From Bradyrhizobium liaoningense (GTDB lineage: Bacteria; Pseudomonadota; Alphaproteobacteria; Rhizobiales; Xanthobacteraceae): 55,620 bases of DNA. The position numbers were made by a program, and so were the translations under genes. The notes below the pieces were generated by a model that saw only the letters and a program-made list of their open reading frames with translations, ran no database searches and had not been told where the DNA came from. The number at the start of each line of letters is the position of its first letter. Positions within the stretch are counted from its first letter, which is position 1. Positions 51,756 through 55,620 of the stretch are shown here, piece after piece. Where the stretch lies: positions 1-55,620 of the forward strand of contig NZ_JAFCJT010000037.1 in the NCBI RefSeq assembly GCF_018130785.1, in the 5' to 3' direction.

Positions 51756-52102
51756 GTTCCGGTACATGACCGACGTCGTGCCCTACCGCGACCCACTTCT
51801 GTTGCCGCCCGTTCGATGTGTTCGATGAATCGAAGCCAAGCGGCAACGGCCACCGCCGCAGTGTCCGCAACAATCGTTCCCATAACGTACTCTCTGGCGC
51901 AGACGATGGCGCCTCGGCGGTACCTGTCCTGCAGACTATCCTTCAGGCATTAGGTGTAAGGCCTGAAATTGGTTGCGATCAAGGACAGGGCGTTCACACC
52001 TTAAAACAGATCGTGCGTCTTAGCCTTAGCGCGGGAGTGCGCTGGGATTCTGCGGGGAACGTTGCTGAGAGGCAACAGCGCAGAATTCTTGCTTCGCACT
52101 GA
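51756..52102. other. Intergenic region, nothing assigned
   Basis: About 350 bp with one short frame of no clear protein character. I see no terminator or repeat. It should carry the promoter for the GtrA-like gene. Confidence 0.35.
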
Positions 52103-52606
52103 GTGGCCATTCCGGCGCGCATTTGGTATATTCCGAGTCAGGATCAGGCATTTCGAGCAGTGGAACGTCTTCTAACCAACATAGCTGACGCTTGGTATCG
52201 CCGGACGGTTCTGGCGAAGCTCTTTAGCTTCGCATCGATCGGGGTGGTGAACGTTGTCGTCGATGTGACCACGTTTGCGGTTGCGTTTCAGCTTGCCCAA
52301 CTGCCACTGATCTTGTCGAATGTGATTGCGTGGCTGGTCGCGGTTTCGGGCTCTTACGCGATGAACACGAAAATCACTTTTGGGCGAGAGACAGGCGGTG
52401 TGTACAGTCTTGGGCGATACTTGAGTTTTGCTGCCGCTGGAATTATTGGGCTCGTGGTGGCAACAACTCTATTGGTTGTGCTCTCGCGCTATGTGAATGT
52501 TCCTGTCGCTAAACTGGGATCGATCGTCGCCGCGTTCGGCGTGAATTTTTCTATGTCTCATTCTTTTGTTTTCCGAATGCCTAAAGAGGACATAGCGCCC
52601 ATCTAG
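52103..52606 (+). CDS. GtrA-family membrane protein
   Basis: The 167-residue protein has four membrane helices and the GtrA pattern: LAKLFSFASIGVVNVVVDVT, then VIAWLVAVSGSYAMNTKITF and AAFGVNFSMSHSFVFR at the end. GtrA proteins are thought to flip undecaprenyl-phosphate-linked sugars to the periplasm or to assist in that step. GTG 52103 is the longest start; GTG 52160 would give 148 residues, closer to the family norm, but neither has a good ribosome binding site. Its likely partners are the DPM1-like enzyme (39147) and a GT-C membrane protein. Confidence 0.85.
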   Translation: MAIPARIWYIPSQDQAFRAVERLLTNIADAWYRRTVLAKLFSFASIGVVNVVVDVTTFAVAFQLAQLPLILSNVIAWLVAVSGSYAMNTKITFGRETGGVYSLGRYLSFAAAGIIGLVVATTLLVVLSRYVNVPVAKLGSIVAAFGVNFSMSHSFVFRMPKEDIAPI

Positions 52607-53167
52607 TGGTGCAGTTGCCGCGGTAGGATCCCTCGCGATCGTTGATTCGCGTGTTGGGTTCTGTGCGGCGGACTGAGAGATGCCCGGCCGATCCGCGCTC
52701 AAAGGAATTGATAGTTCGTTGTCAAAACGGCGGTTCCCTTAAGCACTGAAGCGGTTCCGAGTGGACACCCTTGCGCGCCCGCGATAACTTAAGCAAAAAT
52801 GTCCTAATAGCCCTTAAGGCTATTTTTCTGGCCTGCATGACCGCATTTGTCTTGTCGTTTTCACGGGGGGCGTGTTGGAAGGCGAGGTTACCTTCCGGCA
52901 GTCATCTTGTCATTTGTCGCGACATAGCGACGTGATCCAGAGCCGCTGTGCTGTTCTGTTTGTTATCGCGCTGGGTTGACGGCTCGAAGTCGTTTTGGTC
53001 TGAAGTTGAGAAGCTTAAGATCGTCCTAAATAGCACGCAAGCGCCGCGCCAGGTCGCGGCCAAGAGCGACAGGTCCAGCCCATCATGCCAAGGCTCTTGA
53101 TCAGCTTTCCGCTTTCATCCCGGAAACCGCAGAGGTCGCCGCCGTGCGAGCTAAGGCGGCGACGGGA
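52607..53167. other. Gene-free region with a terminator
   Basis: No convincing gene is present in this stretch on either strand. Apart from the hairpin at 52806-52828 I see no repeats or operator-like symmetry. Confidence 0.45.
52806..52828 (+). terminator. Intrinsic terminator downstream of the gtrA-like gene
   Basis: AATAGCC (52806-52812) and GGCTATT (52818-52824) form a 7-bp stem with a CTTAA loop, and the T run continues to 52827. It lies 200 bp after the GtrA-like gene and probably ends that transcript. Confidence 0.65.
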
Positions 53168-53464
53168 TCAGCGGGAGAGCCGTTGCAAATCAGCGCGAGC
53201 CTTTTCTGCAAGGGGATCGTCACCGTGACGCGCGATGAACAACTCGAGCGCCTCCGCCGTACCCTTGCGACGAGCCAGTTCGTACTCCTCGACGACTGCT
53301 ACGGACGGGTTGCGCGGCGGCGGCAGGGAGGGGGCTCGCTCTGCCTTGTCGATCTCATCTGCTGTGGCTTCCCCGCCCATGACGGGTTGTTTCTCTAGGA
53401 ATCGCAGATCCAGGCTGGGCGGCAATATGAGAACGCCCAGGACGCCCAAGGCAAGGCAAAGCAT
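53168..53464 (-). CDS. Small anchored protein of unknown function, 98 aa
   Basis: ATG 53464 with GAGGA 6 bases upstream gives a 98-residue protein. It starts with a hydrophobic segment (MLCLALGVLGVLILPPSLDL) that is a membrane anchor or signal. A charged linker follows, then a helical C-terminus (VVEEYELARRKGTAEALELF and ARHGDDPLAEKARADLQRL) that could form a short TPR-like helical pair. The soluble part probably lies in the periplasm. I do not know its function. It is divergent from the RTX protease gene. Confidence 0.65.
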   Translation of the reverse strand: MLCLALGVLGVLILPPSLDLRFLEKQPVMGGEATADEIDKAERAPSLPPPRNPSVAVVEEYELARRKGTAEALELFIARHGDDPLAEKARADLQRLSR

Positions 53465-53648
53465 GACGATCCTCTTTTGTCGCTTGCAGCCAAATTCTGT
53501 CCTCCGCTACAAGCACGAATCGCTGATTAACAAGTCGTTATCGGCGGTGAGAGTGCAAGCCGCCATATTAAACCAAACGTATCGATCTAACGCTAGACTG
53601 ACTGTTGCGGCCGAGTTGGGCCTGCGCAGATAACTCTGGGGTCGTGCC

Positions 53649-55620
53649 TTGGCAACCGCCGTTTCCGTAAGTGCTACCAACAATCAGGACATCGATGGCC
53701 TGCTGGCCGGTGTCAAATGGTCCGGCACGATCACCTATAGCTTTCCGGATTCGTCGAGCGATTATGTGTCCGGTTACGGCAGCGGCGAGCCGACCGCATC
53801 GAGCTTCAGTCAGGCGCCCGCCCAGATGCAGGCGGCGATCAACTACGCAATTGGACTGATCCTCAGCTATACCGGCGCCGGGATTCAGTACGCCGGAACC
53901 AACGGTGCGGACATCATGATAGCGCAGTCGTCCGCTGCCAACCCGACCTCCTACGCCTACTATCCGGGAAACTATGCCGAGGGCGGCGACGTCTGGTTCG
54001 GGACTGCGTACAATTATTCACTGGCGTCGCTGGGCAACTACTATTTCACGACGGCGCTTCACGAACTCGGTCACGCTCTCGGCCTCAAGCACAGCCAGGA
54101 GACGGGCGGCGTTGCCAACGTCGCGGTGCCTACCGCGCATGACGACCTCGAATATTCGGTGATGAGCTATCGCAGCTACGTCGGCGCCTCGACGACATCA
54201 GGCTATAAGAATGAAGCCTACGGATATCCGCAGACCTATATGGCGAACGATATCCTCGCGCTGCAGACGCTCTACGGTGCCAACTACACGACGCATAGCG
54301 AGAATACCGCCTATACATGGAGCCCGACGACTGGGCAGGAGTTCATCAACGGCGTTGCGCAGCTTGCGTCGGGCGGTGGCGCCGGCGGTTCTGCCAACCG
54401 CATCTTCGAGACAATTTGGGATGGCGGCGGCGTCGATACCTATGATCTTTCGAACTACACCACGAACCTGTCGATCAATCTAAATCCAGGCGCAGCGTCG
54501 GTGTTCTCGTCTGCGCAACTGGCCTATCTCGGAAACGGCAACTATGCCGCCGGCAACGTCTATAACGCGTACTTGTCCAGCAACGACGCGCGCTCCTATG
54601 TCGACAACGCGATCGGCGGATCGGGCAATGACACGCTGATCGGCAACGCGATCGCAAACGTACTGAATGGCGGCGCCGGCAACGACACGATCACCGGCGG
54701 TGGCGGCAACGATATCATCATCGGCGGCTCGGGCTCCGACACTGCGGTGTATTCGGGTAGCGAGGCAAACTATCTCATCTCCTACAATGCGAGCACACAG
54801 ACCTTCACTATCACGGATCAGCGCTCGGGCTCGCCAGATGGTACCGACACCGTCACGGGCGCGGAGAATTTCCAGTTCGCTGATGGCAAGATCGCAAGTT
54901 CAGTACTGATGAGCCAGCCTGTTGTTATTGAGGCACTTGGCGCGACCAGCCTGGTACAGGTAGGGACCAACTATTATCTTGAGCCGGTTGGGAGCAACAG
55001 CGGATCGGTGCTGAAGTTTGGTGGGACGGCGGTTGCCGCTGGTCAATTTGGCAGCTATTGGACCATCCTCGGTGCAGAGGCCGTCAGCGGCGGCTACGAT
55101 ATTGCGTGGAAGAACACTGCCACCGGTCTTTACAACATTTGGAGCACCGACGGCAGCGGCAACTATGTCACCGATCTCCTCTCAAGCGCCTCGCCAAATA
55201 GCGGGTCGCTGGAGTCATTCGAGACGATCTTCCATCAGGACCTCAACGGCGATGGGACGATCGGCCTTGTCGGGACAACAATCGAGGCACTTGGCGCGAC
55301 CAGCCTGGTACAGGTAGGGACCAACTATTATCTTGAGCCGGTTGGGAGCAACGGCGGATCGGTGCTGAAGTTTGGTGGGACGGCGGTTGCCGCTGGTCAA
55401 TTTGGCAGCTATTGGACCATCCTCGGTGCAGAGGCCGTCAGCGGCGGCTACGATATTGCGTGGAAGAACACTGCCACCGGTCTTTACAACATTTGGAGCA
55501 CCGACGGCAGCGGCAACTATGTCACCGATCTCCTCTCAAGCGCCTCGCCAAATAGCGGGTCGCTGGAGTCATTCGAGACGATCTTCCATCAGGACCTCAA
55601 CGGCGATGGGACGATCGGCC
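53649..55620 (+). CDS. Serralysin-like RTX metalloprotease, 3' end outside the window
   Basis: An open frame from TTG 53649 (the first start after an in-frame TAA at 53631) runs to the right edge, at least 657 residues. It has an M10-type zinc protease domain with HELGHALGLKH near residue 138 and the Met-turn YSVMSYRSY. RTX calcium-binding repeats follow (GGSGNDTLIGN, GGAGNDTITGGGGNDIIIGG, near 320-365). From about residue 425 a 118-residue unit is repeated in tandem, ending with DLNGDGTIG, an EF-hand-like calcium loop. No Sec signal is visible, as expected for type I secretion. It is a secreted calcium-dependent protease or a protease-like adhesin. The C-terminal secretion signal is not in the window. 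Confidence 0.88.
   Translation, partial: MATAVSVSATNNQDIDGLLAGVKWSGTITYSFPDSSSDYVSGYGSGEPTASSFSQAPAQMQAAINYAIGLILSYTGAGIQYAGTNGADIMIAQSSAANPTSYAYYPGNYAEGGDVWFGTAYNYSLASLGNYYFTTALHELGHALGLKHSQETGGVANVAVPTAHDDLEYSVMSYRSYVGASTTSGYKNEAYGYPQTYMANDILALQTLYGANYTTHSENTAYTWSPTTGQEFINGVAQLASGGGAGGSANRIFETIWDGGGVDTYDLSNYTTNLSINLNPGAASVFSSAQLAYLGNGNYAAGNVYNAYLSSNDARSYVDNAIGGSGNDTLIGNAIANVLNGGAGNDTITGGGGNDIIIGGSGSDTAVYSGSEANYLISYNASTQTFTITDQRSGSPDGTDTVTGAENFQFADGKIASSVLMSQPVVIEALGATSLVQVGTNYYLEPVGSNSGSVLKFGGTAVAAGQFGSYWTILGAEAVSGGYDIAWKNTATGLYNIWSTDGSGNYVTDLLSSASPNSGSLESFETIFHQDLNGDGTIGLVGTTIEALGATSLVQVGTNYYLEPVGSNGGSVLKFGGTAVAAGQFGSYWTILGAEAVSGGYDIAWKNTATGLYNIWSTDGSGNYVTDLLSSASPNSGSLESFETIFHQDLNGDGTIG
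54930..55620 (+). repeat. Near-identical 354-bp tandem repeats inside the RTX gene
   Basis: The unit starting GAGGCACTTGGCGCGACC at 54930 recurs at 55284. The visible parts differ at very few bases (for example AACAGCGGATC versus AACGGCGGATC). Each unit encodes 118 residues starting EALGATSLVQVGTNYYLEPV. The second unit is cut by the window edge, so the total number is unknown. Such identity implies recent duplication or gene conversion. Confidence 0.92.

Noticed and set aside
54600..55620. Possible CRISPR-like repeat array at the right end
   Set aside because: The repeats are 354 bp, in frame and coding; there are no short repeats with unique spacers.

Overview
The window looks like chromosomal DNA of a Bradyrhizobium-like alphaproteobacterium. 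This is inferred from the high GC content, GTG and TTG starts, dense overlapping operons and the mix of families. No rRNA or tRNA gene is visible. It splits into a catabolic region (about 1.9-18.2 kb), a large surface-polysaccharide locus (about 18.3-52.6 kb) and the start of a secreted RTX metalloprotease (53.6 kb to the right edge).

Left part. Positions 1-1.7 kb hold frameshifted fragments of small proteins on the minus strand, probably a decayed phage-like island, followed by one intact small ORF. Next comes a minus-strand unit: a GlcG/HbpS-like protein, a 991-aa FAD plus Fe-S dehydrogenase of the YdiJ/D-2-hydroxyacid type, and a GntR/FadR regulator. Divergent from it run two similar class-V aminotransferases (serine-glyoxylate type) flanking a frameshifted MFS transporter, then a crotonase-family enzyme with a strong terminator. 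A complete tripartite tricarboxylate transporter (TctC-TctB-TctA) follows, then a CLC chloride channel with CBS domains and a CaiB/BaiF CoA-transferase. Together they suggest uptake and breakdown of an unidentified hydroxy- or amino-acid.

Polysaccharide locus. It opens with a graveyard of broken genes, including a CapD/WbpM-like dehydratase with several frameshifts and a fragment of an SGNH acyltransferase. Intact genes then give an epimerase, a family-2 glycosyltransferase, a first Wzm/Wzt ABC exporter (minus strand), the four dTDP-L-rhamnose genes (order C-B-D-A), an unrecognised protein, a second Wzm/Wzt exporter whose Wzt carries a C-terminal extension, and an 1854-aa protein combining a methyltransferase with three glycosyltransferase domains. 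A multipass membrane protein and a DPM1-like glycosyltransferase follow. The next run is seven tightly coupled genes: CDP-glucose synthesis (RfbF, RfbG), an RmlC-like epimerase, a sugar C-methyltransferase, a reductase, and a DprE1/DprE2-like oxidase and reductase pair. This would make a branched CDP-6-deoxyhexose whose identity is not known.

Right part. An IS3-family element with a broken transposase truncates a membrane glycosyltransferase gene that also has frameshifts at homopolymer runs. Beyond it are a large membrane protein and a GtrA-family flippase-like protein, which with the DPM1-like enzyme suggest a lipid-linked sugar branch pathway. After a terminator and a small anchored protein, a serralysin-like RTX protease begins. 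Its C-terminal part carries nearly identical 354-bp tandem repeats and runs off the window.
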